Below, in pieces: positions 30,930-42,852 of a DNA stretch of 64,000 nucleotides; within the stretch, counting starts at the first letter, position 1; each line of letters opens with the position of its first letter. The DNA is from Phyllostachys edulis (taxonomy: Eukaryota > Streptophyta > Magnoliopsida > Poales > Poaceae): contig CM070550.1 in the NCBI GenBank assembly GCA_036346405.1, forward strand, positions 10,016,115 to 10,080,114. The letters run 5' to 3'. The translations under genes and the position numbers were made by a program. The notes beneath the pieces are model-generated. The model had not been told where the DNA came from. It ran no database searches and saw only the letters and a list, made by a program, of their open reading frames with translations.

Positions 30930-33900
30930 TCAGAAGCACTTCTTGTGAACAATGGATGGACCCGTCTCGTCGTAGTCGCCCTTGGTGACGTGCTGGTTTT
31001 GAGGGAAAACGACCTTGGCCAATATGGCGCCACCCAACCAGGCAGAGTACCTCGCCAGGTTCTCAGGCATGTATTCTGGGGGCTGGAGGAATGAGTGTTT
31101 GAGTTAGTAAAGGCCACGAAGAGTGAGAGTTGTGGAGTCACCGAGGTAGGGAGAGAGAGGTTACCTTTACAAGAGATGGGCGGATTGCTGAAGCAGACAA
31201 ATTTGCTTCTCGCTGGAACCTGTCTTCAAAACCTTGAGAAGAGAAAGCAAAGAGGTTATCCACTATGAACCTGAGTTTTTACTCTCCAGGAGTTTCAGCT
31301 GGCTAATGGGTAATGGGTTAGGATATGCAAAACGAGAAAATCGTCCAAATCAATATGCAAGAAAGCAATAAAATAATATACAAGGCAGCAGTTGTGCCGC
31401 GAAATGTAGTCATTTTCGCAGCATTCACCAAAATATTGATTACCTGAACTGCTGGTTACAATATCAACCAGTTCGCAGCATTATAAGTACTACTAACCAA
31501 CAAATCTTCTCAAGCGCTCCACCACACATTCAACATAATATTGACTACCTTATCCTCAGGACAACTAAAAGCAGCATGAGATATTCCCAACTCTTCTAAA
31601 AGATTTCAATTCCTTTCCAATTAAATGAAATTCCCAAGCATAGTTACCTGATTCGCTATAAAACCCCGCGAATCACGAAACGGATTCGCCGAACCCGAAC
31701 CGGTTTAGGGTAAGGGGTTCGTGTTCGCAGTGGAAATTGAAAGAAAAAGTGGCGAACTACGAACCCGAATCCCGTACCGTAACTCGGACGAACCACGTTT
31801 CTGATAACTATGTTCCCGAGTCCCAAAAGCATGGGGGAACTTCCAAACTGGCCCCATTTCTCTTGTTCTGGAGCAGAGCAAGGAGGCAAGCTAGACTAGT
31901 GTTGCATAGGTTATACACCATCAGTGTTTGCATAATCAATTCATACAAAATGCAAATTTTCATATTGAATTATGCCATGCTCCACGAGTAAGCATATAAT
32001 ACCATCCATAAAACGGTAGAGTAGCAAGATGTTTATTAGTCGTTGCAGTTAATAGACATGCATTTTCCATGTAAAATAAAAGATTGAAGAATCCAAGAGT
32101 GCAAATCAAGCATAAAAGGAACAACAAACCAGTCATGGATACAGTGCCACCACATAACATTGTGTTTTCAAGCAGCTGCCGATGGTACTCTGATGCAACA
32201 TTCGAGACACTAGTAACTAGCTGGTGAACAATGCCATAATCTTCTAAGCCCAAAATATGTGGTTGAAACAAAGCTTCACCAACAATATAGCGATCTTTTT
32301 CAATTGTTATAACCTGGAGGAAGAAGTGATTAGAAAACACTGGTTTGCATACATTCAGGATAAAATAGCCACTAAGACATTTGATCAATCTAAAGAGAAT
32401 AACCCACACAACTACCATGTATTTTATGAAGAGACCATTTGCACATTAAGAGAAGGAACAAGGTGAATGTTTGGCACAGCATTTACAACGAAGCAATGTA
32501 GAATAAGTGAATAACCAACCTGCCCATCTGGAAGAGTGTGCCTTTCTGGCTGGCATGAGCTTTCTATAGCTTCATAGGCCAACTGATCTTCTGTGCAGCA
32601 TGCATATTGCTCTTTCAGCCTCTCAACATCAGAAATATCAATGTTTACTAATGGGTTGGACTTTTTGAGTTCTTGCGCAAATAGGTTTGTCAAGTCAATT
32701 CCTCCAATCTCAAATCTCTTCGATGCTATGTGTTGAACAGCACCTTCACAAACTGGAGCAATATCTGGTAAAATAGAAAGGAATTTCCATTAACTTTAAG
32801 CTTCAATGATAATGTTGCTAGCCAGGCACTAGCTTATCAAAACATATCCCGATTAATGAAGTAAAACATGCACCGGGCGGCCAATGCTGAACCACATTAC
32901 TCTGGTTAAAGAATGAGTTCTATATATCAGTACAGGGCCAGCTTGGTATTGCTGTGGTGTGTTGTGATGTGCTGCAGAAAGAATCTAGTTAACTAAAGGG
33001 AATCTTTACCAGTCTAAGTAAAATATTCATGTTATGGCTCTAACAAAGAGGTTGCCAATGACTCCACAGTTAACATATCCAAAAAATAGTAAAATAAAAA
33101 TGTTTCTAAAGAAACCACCAAAATGCCAAACACACACTAAATGTAAGTATAAGCAGATGTAAACCATACCATCATCCTTACATTTCCATTTGTGAATTAA
33201 TAGCTTAAGAAAACTATAGGTGGCATAATTTGTGAAGAAAATGGCTATCAGAGTACTACTATTCCTTTAAATTCCCAAGAGTACTCCCTACTCCTTTGTT
33301 TTGTCAATGTTGTCACCATTCCCCCTGAAATAAGTTCTTGCCAGAAACTACATCCAATAATGTTATTTCCCCTTTACTGATGACCAAGTCAAAAAAGAAG
33401 CATTAGTTTTATTCCTCACTTTGTGAACCCAGGAGACAACCCTACTGGGATGAAAAGGTAAAAAAGAAGATGAACATAGTCGACAGACAGTTCGAGTAAG
33501 CAAGGATTTGAAACATAAATACAGCTTTGTAAAAAAAAATGTAAATGATCTTCAGATGAAGGAATCGTGACATAATATATGCAAAATACACACAAGAACA
33601 GAACGCAATAGTGAAACATTGACATAAAAAATCATGGTAGGTATACTAGATTAATGAATTACAAGCGGCACCATAATAATGGAACAAGACTAACATAAGC
33701 ATACTTGAAGTTCAATTATATAAGGATTTCTGTCATCCTTGTATGATGTTCTTGAATGTGCTCAAAGATCATCATTCATCGATCATTGGGTGACAATTGT
33801 GTTGCACAATTTTTGAGCTCAAAAGGGCAGATATTTTCCCCGCAAGCCTTCGATATGTGCTGGTTTGCACCAAGTTTATTCTGGAATGAGTAGATAAAGG

Positions 33901-35827
33901 ATGTAGAAGCAGTTGTTAACAGTGAAAGGAGACGAATGCAAGCATTCTTGGAGTTGAATTCTAAAAGGAATATATGTCATCTCATATGATCATTTTCTAT
34001 GTGCTCACAGAGCATCATTCTCATTCATTGGGTGTTTTTTTTTGGAAAATTTGCCAAGAACTCTAGCATTCACTAAAGAAGAAGATGGGCAACCGAGCTG
34101 GTCCTAGGACTGAACTCAGGTGGGAGAGGGTGCAACTGCCACTCTTTACCATTAGGCCACAGGCAGGATCCCATCGGGTGACAACTGATTTGGTGATATT
34201 ACCTATTTTCCCATGCCCAATGTCAACTGTACAGCCTGAAATGCGTCCAACAGCATAAAGTGACAATACAGCCTGTTCAGAGTCATAAAAGCCTGATACG
34301 TTGAATTTTTCAAACATAAGTTGCACCAATTGCTCCCGAAGAGCCTGCAGAGGGCATAAAGACAGAAGGAGAAAATTAGAATCAATGCAAAACATAACAA
34401 CAAAAGATTGGTAAAGCAATGCATTAGGCACACTCAAAATAATGAACAATGTTAAATGGAAAAGGCTTAGCAAACTAGTGAGAGAGAGATATTGTATTAC
34501 AGCTTCAGAATGATGAAAAAACCTTCTTAGGCTCCATTTGACATTGCAAAGGCTTGTCAAAAGCACCTATATTTCTCTACTTTTGGATATGATAACAATT
34601 TGGGAGCATCTTTTTTGGTCATAACAGCTAAAGTTCACTAGAATTGGTGAAGATTCACGCACTAATTAGATTCCATAGCGCAGCACAACACACCAACCAC
34701 AAACTGGAGCTTAAGTGCTACATCATGCAATATCTAACTACAGCTAGGATCTCTTCCCATTCCTACAATATCAACATATGGAAAACATTGCATCAGAAGG
34801 ACCACCAGCACCTGGCACCAAATACTCGTATTTTTTAAATGATGCAGCTGAAGAGAACATGTTCAAATTCTAGAATTTATAATATGCATTAAAATTGATC
34901 CAAAGCTAGAATTTTTCTACTAAGATCTAACAGAGAACCAAGATAGCACAAGGATTTGCACTAAACTTCACAATTTGGTTATGTGCGCCGCAGAAACCAT
35001 AGGGGTCCATCATCCCAGCTCAGATAAGAGAAATCCAACAGTATTTGATCACTTAAAGTGTTTAATCCACTATGCACACACATCACCAACATAACAAAAG
35101 GATTTACCTCATGACCCTATAATTCAGAGTTTAAAGATTTGAGCCCATACAAGAGCACATAGGGAAAACTCATGTCATTTAGGCTGGTGGATAAATAAGT
35201 TATCATGTGCATTAGGTTGTTGGGTCAAGACTCAAAACCCCACCACCCAGACCCAATTAATCATGAAACCCTGCAAACTCAAACCCTCATTTCTAATCCA
35301 GAACATTGAAACCCAACCTTGAACTAGCCCCACTTACCTGCTCTAATACAATTTGGACCAAGGTAGCAGGAACCCCAGTCAACAGGTGTACTACACGCAA
35401 CATTTAAACAAGGTAAAATTAAGCACGAAAACCATCACCTTGGGCGTGAAGAGCGGCTCGGTGAAGAGGACCTGGCCCTCGTCCCCAATCTCCCACCCGA
35501 TGTTACTATACAGGACGTAGTTCAGCAGGTCTTCCATTGCGTCCCAGTCCTTGACGAAGCCACGCACCACCGGCTGCACCACCTCCTCCACCACCGCGCC
35601 GTCGGCCAGCTGATTGTCCTCGACCTCCCACTTCATCTTCGAGGGCATCACCTGACCATCCCCAAAAAAACAAAACTCGCAAAGTTCGCAAAAAAAAAAC
35701 TCACCAAATTTCGATCACATAGAGAGGAACGGGAGATCTGGATGCTCACCAGCGCGGGGTCCTGGTCGGGCGCGGCGATGCCGGCCTTGAGCAGCTTGGA
35801 GCCCGCATCGACAACCACCGCCTCCAT
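30930..35827 (-). CDS. ARP7: Actin-related protein 7 (360 aa, seven exons)
   Basis: Exons, in gene order on the minus strand: 35,750-35,827; 35,439-35,651; 34,203-34,344; 32,520-32,764; 32,130-32,313; 31,165-31,232; 30,930-31,082. All introns are GT-AG and all phases fit, giving 1,083 bases and 360 residues with no stop. The protein starts MEAVVVDAGSKLLKAGIAAP, contains PSKMKWEVED, VVRGFVKDWDAMEDLLNYVL, GRISGCTVDIGHGKIDIAPV (actin-fold nucleotide loop), HILGLEDYGIVHQL and ENTMLCGGTVSMTG, and ends GPSIVHKKCF. Length and motifs match plant ARP7, a nuclear actin-related subunit of SWI/SNF-type chromatin-remodelling complexes needed for embryo and flower development. It is a single-copy, apparently intact gene. 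Intron 3 (32,765-34,202) contains a SINE and a diverged duplication. A further intron in the 3' UTR is possible (minus-strand GTAGGT near 30,905, CTACAG near 30,868). Confidence 0.96.
33695..34200. repeat. Diverged direct duplication in ARP7 intron 3
   Basis: The unit around 33,700-33,800 (TTCTTGAATGTGCTCAAAG, ATCATTGGGTGACAA) recurs in weaker form at 33,945-34,034 and, after the SINE, at 34,172 (GGGTGACAACTG). The unit is about 250 bases long. Confidence 0.55.
34035..34171 (-). mobile_element. SINE-like insertion in ARP7 intron 3
   Basis: Minus-strand TGGCCTAATGGTA and GAGTTCAGTCC resemble pol III A and B boxes about 40 bases apart, and the element ends in an A-run. Flanks CATTGGGTG (34,026-34,034) and CATCGGGTG (34,172-34,180) form a 9-bp duplication with one mismatch. 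Confidence 0.65.
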
Positions 35828-36202
35828 GACCGGCGGCGGAGCGGCGGAACCCTACGATGCGAGGCGAGGTGCTAGGGTTTGAGGAGTGAGCAGGGCCAGG
35901 GTGAGGATTTTTTGAAAAAAAAAATCCCCTCGGAAGGAAGTCGCGGGAAATGAAGCGGATTTTGGAGAATTTGGAGAAGCAAAGCGAAGGGGAGGAAGAA
36001 GCTTTGGGGCTCGCGGCCAGATCTCGGAGCGGCCGCAGCGGGGAGTCGTGGGCAATAAAAGGCCGATTACGTATACAAGCTTCCGCCTTCGGATGCCGTT
36101 TGTGTACTTTATAGCTTCCACTCTCAGACGATTTCCGTGCGTTACTTGCTCAAAGCTACAAACATGACCAGCAGCGGCCAGCGAGTGATATAGCCGGATA
36201 GT
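35828..36202 (-). promoter_or_regulatory. ARP7 5' UTR and promoter region
   Basis: Minus strand upstream of the ARP7 ATG. Contains AAACCCTAGCACC, a telo-box-like AAACCCTA element common in housekeeping plant promoters, at about 35,868-35,880. The segment 36,048-36,146 is similar to a segment upstream of the PPR gene. No TATA box is obvious. Confidence 0.5.
36048..36146 (+). repeat. ~100-bp module, partner upstream of the PPR gene (59,810-59,910)
   Basis: Both have GGGCxAxAAAAGG, TTACGTAT, CCTTCGGA and an identical 23-base 3' block containing CAGACGATTTCCGTGCG, in the same order and plus-strand orientation. Overall identity is roughly 70-75 percent by eye. It lies about 220 bases upstream of the ARP7 ATG and 115-215 bases upstream of the PPR ATG. 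Confidence 0.7.
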
Positions 36203-39146
36203 TGTAACGTCTCCAAATTTTTGGCCGTTAAACTCTTTGTAACTATCTAAAATGTACAGTTATAAAATAAACAGTATTTAAGTAAGCTTTCGAATACAAC
36301 AAAACTAATATTTTATTACACAAGAATAAGACTTAACAGCCAGTTTTTACACTGACACGGGCACTCAATCCTAAAGTTAATATAATACAAGATAAAAGAA
36401 CTTTAAACATAGGCATGCTTGAGCGCGGTTGAGCCTAATAACAGTAGTCGCTGCCATCCGTAGGTCCACCAGAATCCTGCTCAACAAGATCCTCTACATT
36501 TTCCTAAGTTTGCTCTGTAGATTGTTTGCAGCTTATGCAAGAATGAGTACAACTTCCGTAGTTAACAAGCCATATGAAAAAACTAAATAATTACATGCAA
36601 TGAGTTCAATGGATGGTTATGGTTTACCTTAGCAGGCATATGTGGATGCATTTTGCAGTTAAAGCGGTTTATATTTAAAACAGTAAAACAATAATAAATA
36701 TAACATCAGGGGTTTCTCAACAAACTCAATTACCAACTTAACATCTCAAAATCTCTACTTATGCCTTATGTACTTGAATCACCCTATTAACATAACTTTA
36801 TTAACCGGAAACACGGCGTATTCGAATACCTTTAATTATTCACTCTATAGAGTTGCCCAACTTTACCCACAAGATATCTCAAACTTATATTGTTAGTTCA
36901 TAGACACACAACACGTTAGCGTATGACTGAGTTTGGGATAGCAAAGCCTTTTCACTGCTCAACCTTTCTAATCTCTACCTGGCAGGTCTTACTCCGTCTG
37001 ACCCTCGGAGACCACCACCACCAACAATGGAATCGTGCTCTGAGGTCGACGGGTCCATACCGTTTTGTAGATCAGCGAGTGTCCCTCTTGGCCACTCTCT
37101 CTCACCCCAATTCCTCCTGCTCCATCACACAAGAGCAGTTGACATCCTATAGATATTCAATTGGAAGAGCAGTGTACTAAGTTAGGGAGTAATGACCATA
37201 CATATGGTTGAGAGGTTTTCTATGTCATTACTTGGCACAAGATTCTTGTCCTTGCCTGTCATCTAGTGAGGCAATGGACCAACACCAACACGTGGCTGTC
37301 CACCTCCAAATATCACTGATAACTCACTTTTAACCAGTCTATTGGGTTGTCTAACTTCCTGGACACAACCCTCAACTCTCCACCAAAATCATTGGTGAAC
37401 CGCTAATACTGCTTTTTAGGATTATACACATTTGTGATAAAGCTACGTATATAGCTAATATTTTATGTGAACTTGCTAAGGTGAAATGGCTTACAAAGGT
37501 TTTTAACCTTGTCAAGGTGAATATGGCCTACAAGTGCTATGTGGGTTTGTATGTGGGATAATCGGATTTATCTAATTATCATGGCATTCAAAAGTATTAT
37601 TTCAATAATTAAAGTAATTAACACAAATATAATAATAATGAAAGTAATAATAAAATATATGAAAAATGGGCTCAAAATGATCCAAGGAATGCGACTTGCC
37701 TCTTTACACAAAATCTTCTAAATACTGGCCTTGTCCAGCGTCTTTCAGAGTCTGGTTATCAAAATCGTGACCTAACGAGAAACAATACAATAAAATAAAC
37801 CAAATAAAATTCGGCTCGACAATGAGTGAGCTGGGAACAACATTCAAATAAATAAAAATCGAAAAAGAAACAAAAGAAAGGTGGTGCGATGGATAGGAAT
37901 TTATTTGGTGTATAAATAGGCTGAACAGAGTGGAGCAATGAATTCATGAGCTCAAAACAGTAAAAATGACATATAATGTCAAATTAGAGTTTCGGGCGAA
38001 AAAATGTCGGATAGTAAATAGTACTATTTATCTATTCATCTATAAATACTGGATTTAAACAATAATTGGAATTAATGCTTTGGATTATTGAACGGTAATT
38101 ACTATAAATAGTAATGACTATGAACAGTGGTTGAAATTATTTTGCTATGAATTAACAGTATATTTTCGGATTTGGAACATTAAAGGAATTTACTGTGCGA
38201 TGAATAGTGATAGGGTGAATTGGAGTGAACAATAAATAGGCCGGCCCATTTACTATGCGCCCTACGGCCCAGTTAGCCAGGACATAAAGGCCCGATTCCC
38301 AGGCGGCTTGAGCCACGCGGACGAAAGGCTCGCCGCCGCCTGTGTAGAGGAGGGGCGGCGGCGGTGCTCATTGTTGTTGATCGCACGGCTGGACGGGTGG
38401 TAAGCGGCACCAGTGGGCCAAGGTAAGCTCAATGGTGGTGTTGGTGGGGTTTGGGACGGTGTGTGGTGGCTTGGCGGTGGTGGCCGAAGGCGCAGGTAGG
38501 CTACCGTCGAGCTTCGGCAGGGTTGGGTGATTGGGGAGGTGGGGGAAAGAAAGCGAGGAGGTGGGAGGGAGCTACTGCCGGAGTGGGGAGGCGAGGGGAG
38601 GGAGGGAGGTGGCGAATTTATCGGTTTGCTCGTCGGGGAAGAAAAGGGGAGCGGTGGTGGGAGCTCGAAATCCGGCCGACTCCGATGATGGAAGGGGAAG
38701 GGGAGGTGGTGGGGTAGGAGGTGGTGATGGAGGCGAGCCAGGCGATTTTATAGGCGAGGAGGCGGTGGGAGCAGTGTGATCTTGGCAATGGTGGCGACAT
38801 GGGCGGCGGAGATTGGTTAGGCGATGCCGGGTGAGGGGTGGTAGCGGCATGGGCGGGTGATGTGGAGGGCGGCAAAAACGGTGGAAGCGTTGAGTGGGGG
38901 TGAGGTGTCATGGCGAGCTGGCGGGTGACGGCAGCAGCGTCGAGGGAGGCGACGTCGGGGCGGTGACGTCGCGAGGAGGACGAAGGGCGAAGGCACCGGG
39001 TGAAAAATACGCCTCCGGATTGGGGAAAGCGGGAAGGTAGGAAATGGAAAGCGGGAAGGAGAAGAAATTTGTCAAATTGGGAAAGAAAACGAAATTGAAC
39101 AAAAACTTCCAAAATTTTTAAAAACCTGCAAATTTGGGTTATTTCA
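36203..39146. mobile_element. Probable solo LTR of a large Ty3/gypsy-type retrotransposon (2.94 kb)
   Basis: A perfect 5-bp target duplication ATAGT at 36,198-36,202 and 39,147-39,151 brackets a TG...CA sequence. The ends are imperfect inverted repeats (TGTAACGTCTCCAAATTT and, inward from the right, TGAAATAACCCAAATTTG). No gag-pol motif or internal duplicated LTR is seen. The GC-rich part at 38,270-38,960 has long but motif-free ORFs. The length fits grass gypsy families with long LTRs; family not assigned. Confidence 0.75.
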
Positions 39147-39252
39147 ATAGTCAGTGTGAGTACGAATTCGTACGAGTCTTTTCAGTACCCTTCGTGTATT
39201 CAAACATTATTACATGTTTTAACGTTCGTCTCGTATTAATAAGGATCAATTA

Positions 39253-39299
39253 CCTATACTATACTATACTATACTATACTATACTATACTATACTATAC
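39253..39299 (+). repeat. (CTATA)n microsatellite
   Basis: About nine uninterrupted CTATA units. Confidence 0.95.
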
Positions 39300-39759
39300 A
39301 AGAGAGTGGTGAGATGTAGGTAATACATATGATCGAAACAGTCTAAAAAATAACAATATATACCTCAAACAAGCTGTAATTAACAGGATACCGGCATATG
39401 AATCTAGACGTGTGGCCGTATTTTGGAACCGAGCACAACAAGTCAAGAACGCATCTCACTTGCGCGTTGACAATAAGCAGCCCTCCGACGACGAGATTAG
39501 ATATAGTAGGAGTTAGTTGCATGTGAAATGCAACGTTCAAGTGCATAGTGAGAGCTGGCCCATGAGACCTGCATATGCTAGGAGAATGTGGTTAGTGGAC
39601 TTACTTGCATGTCATTAGGGATAGATATGTGAGGAGAGCGTAGTAATTAGTGGTTAGCATAAACAGTAGGGGGGAAATGCATGCAAGGAATGAGTCCCTG
39701 CTGGTGACGTTGGACGTGGGGTTGGCGCTATTAATTAGTGGAGGTATATATGGTGCATG
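39300..39759. other. Left flank of the large MULE, no gene seen
   Basis: AT-rich host or older repeat sequence without recognisable coding potential. Confidence 0.4.
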
Positions 39760-41594
39760 GAGTTTAACGAAATTTGTTTTAATAACCTATTCTTTATCCA
39801 GAATTACAGAAATAATACTATTTTATTTTTTTAATAGAAATAATCATCAGTCACTATACTGTTGGACGACTTGGCTCTGTCGCCTAACGGTTGAGCGACA
39901 ATTGTCTAAGTCGCTCAACCGTTAAACTACACTACTACAAAAGGCTATCTTGGGCGCCATCATCGCGAGCGGTTGCTCAAAACCGTCAGATATATGCAAT
40001 CACAGATAGTTTTGGTTTTGCTACCATCTGTACTCATCGGGTCGTTAAAAAAACCGCTCAGTGAAGATGTAATATCACGACGGTTCATATTGAAAACCGT
40101 TTGTGAACAATCACGAGCGGTTACAACAATTCAACAAACAACTGCTCAGGATACTTCACGACGGTTTTAATAATGAACCGTCGTGATATGAGACCATATC
40201 ACGGGCGGTTCTATTAATAAACCGCTCGTGATAAGTATCGCCGACGTTCCATAATAGAACCGACTGTGATAAGTCTCTTTATTAGTAGGAGCCCACTAGG
40301 GTTTGCTCTCTAACTCGTCACTCCCCTCCCCACCCGAAAGTGACCACATGCGCCGATGCCGCCATGCATTCTTCCCGTCGCCAATGGTTGTGGCACCACG
40401 GTTCACTGAACAAGACACTCGAATGATAAGAGTGTCTTTTTCATGTCACCGTAGACACAACTCTGATGACATTCTTGCCCTTCCCTCTTCCTCCTCCCGG
40501 CTACCTCTCCACCGGGCGATGTCGAGGTAAGACAGATCTATCACCTATTATTTGTCTTGTTGGTATTCATGTGAACAGAGCTCCTCTTCCTCTCTCGCGG
40601 CGGCTCCTGACGTCCGAATCAAGCTCCCTCCTCTGCGCCCGCGGATCAAGCTTCCCTCCTCCTCCTGCCTGCACCACAGCTCCTCCTCCTCCACGCCGCA
40701 GCTCCAGCTCCTCCTCCCTCTGCACGGCCAGGCTCGTTCGCTCCTCGGACCTCCTCGCGCCTCCAACCTCTCCGGCTCTCCCACTAACGCGTAAGTTCCC
40801 TTCTTGTCTTCTTGATGTTGTCTGGTTGTTGGTTGATGCTGATGGTGGTGGCCATTGGCCAGAGCCCATATGTTAAATGTGTAATACATATATACATGAA
40901 GAGAAGTGCATCATTGCAGAGAACTGTAAATGTGTAATACATACATGTAGAGAGAAGTAGATAAATCATAAATATAAATGAATGCAATGATTGTGCACTT
41001 GTGCTGATTGCTGAATGAGTGAATTCAGAAGTGTAAGTGTTGTCTGCTATTAAAGTATTAGGCTGTTGATATGTATGGGTTGTTGTTTGTTGATATGTTA
41101 TATTGTTATGAGTTATGACTTATTCAGAAGTGTCAAGTGTTGTCTCTTCTATTGATATGTATGGGTTGTTGATATGTTATGACTTATTGGGTTGTTGATA
41201 TGTGTGGGCTGTTGATATGTTATATTGTTATGAGTTATGACTTATTCAGAAGTGTCAAGTGTTGTCTGCTATTGATAGTGGAAACTTGCTTGGTGAACCA
41301 TGGGCTGTTGATATGTATGATTGATTATTTGCAAAAATTGATGTACAAAATGTATGATATGTATGTTATGACTTATTGTTGATTTGTCATTTTCTCAAGA
41401 TGTCATCTATTTCTTCTCGCCATTCATTTCACATTTGTCTGTGTAACTGTGTTCATGCCGGTTAAGTTCTCCTACCTTGCATCCCAGGTACGTCCTACCA
41501 TTCCATTCCTAATCTCTTCTCTATAAAGTCTCCAAGCGGTGGCTACTTGTGCCTTTAAAACCGGTATTATATATTGTGTTCTAAGTCCCTTTCG

Positions 41595-41880
41595 GGACGA
41601 CCCCCCGAAAGTGGCTGCCAGGAGAGCGTCAGGACATCCAATTACCTGGTTGCTGATACGTGACGCCACTTCTCAGTCGGAGTACCTACGCGTCTGCGTC
41701 ACTTTCTTAAACGCGCAGGTACTCCGACTAGGAAGTGGCGTCACGTATCAGCAACCAGGTAATTGGATGTCCTGACGCCCTCCTAGCAGTCATACTTCTT
41801 AAACTTGCATGGGCTCGATGAAGTTGACCGTGTTTGCTGTCTCATCCTCCTCATGCTGTGTGGACGACCCCCCGAAAGTG
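41595..41880. repeat. Near-perfect long hairpin inside the CACTA
   Basis: Arms 41,620-41,687 and 41,717-41,784 are 68 bases each and inverted complements with about three differences, with a 29-base loop containing GCGTCACTTTCTTAAACGCG. Pairing extends weakly further outward. A 19-bp direct repeat GGACGACCCCCCGAAAGTG flanks the region at 41,595-41,613 and 41,862-41,880. If transcribed it would form a long dsRNA suited to Dicer-like processing. Confidence 0.9.
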
Positions 41881-41895
41881 CCTGAGGGACTAAGA

Positions 41896-41947
41896 ACTAT
41901 ATATACACATATATATATACATATGTATATGTATACATATGTATACA

Positions 41948-42030
<83 letters not shown>

Positions 42031-42034
42031 ATGA
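41896..42034 (+). repeat. (AT)n/(GT)n compound microsatellite
   Basis: ATATAC-type units, then an uninterrupted AT tract, then GT repeats ending near 42,031, inside the CACTA. Confidence 0.95.
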
Positions 42035-42852
42035 TGCGGTTTTAAATGCACAAGGCGATCCTTTGCTTGAGGCTTTATAGAGAAAAGTCATCACAGACGG
42101 TTTCAGCCACAAACCGTTTGTGATATATCAGTCATCACAGACGGTTTTAGCCACAAACCGTCTGTGATGATCAGTTATCACAGACGATTTCAGCCACAAA
42201 CCGTCTGTGATAGTTGCCTATCATAAACGGTTCTCAGTTAATAATCGTCTGTGATAGTGTGCATTACAGATAGATTGAAAACCGTCTGTGATGACCTCAT
42301 GTCATCACTAACCCATAAACTCAAACGGCTCACGAAATCGTCTGTGATGACGTTTTTGAACCGTCCGTGAAGACCTTTTCTGTAGTAGTGCTACTAGACG
42401 CTCGGGATCCTAGTCGCCTAACCGTTCGGTGACTTATACTATTGTCGCTCAACCATTGGGCGACAGAGCCAAGTCGCCCAACCGTTTGGCGACAAGCTGG
42501 CTTATATGACACCTAATGTTTATCTGTATTTAGTTGTGTTTTTTCCAAACGAATTAACTAATGTAGTATTTTAGTTGTGAAAACAACTTAATTTTATGGA
42601 GTGTTGTTGATAACAATTGCTAACATTGGTAAATAAGTTAATATGTGTGAACATGTCATTAAAAACGTGTAGTCGTTTCATTATTTTTAATTGGTACACC
42701 ACACGGCTTACATGACAGTTAACGTACCCTACCACTCGAATATGTTGTTTATGCTGGAATGCCACTAAATTTTACGAATTTCGGGAGGTGCGCTATTAAT
42801 AATTTAACCAGTAATTGTGTCGTAAATGTTAACTTCAAATTGATTTGCGGGT

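Larger units (their letters stand above)
39930..42390. mobile_element. Non-autonomous CACTA (En/Spm) element, 2.46 kb
   Basis: Begins CACTACTACAAAAGG and ends CCTTTTCTGTAGTAGTG, near-perfect CACTA inverted repeats, with the superfamily's 3-bp target duplication CTA at 39,927-39,929 and 42,391-42,393. Subterminal arrays of ACCGTCTGTGAT-type units in both orientations fill 39,960-40,270 and 42,085-42,370. The interior has CT-rich sequence and no transposase. It is inserted in the left subterminal repeat of the MULE, so it is younger than that insertion. Confidence 0.95.

Noticed and set aside
34063..34171. tRNA gene in ARP7 intron 3
   Set aside because: A- and B-box-like motifs are present but no cloverleaf can be formed; the target duplication and A-run mark it as a SINE.
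38451..39112. ORFs up to 164 residues on both strands
   Set aside because: They lie inside the solo LTR in a GC-rich stretch without motifs.
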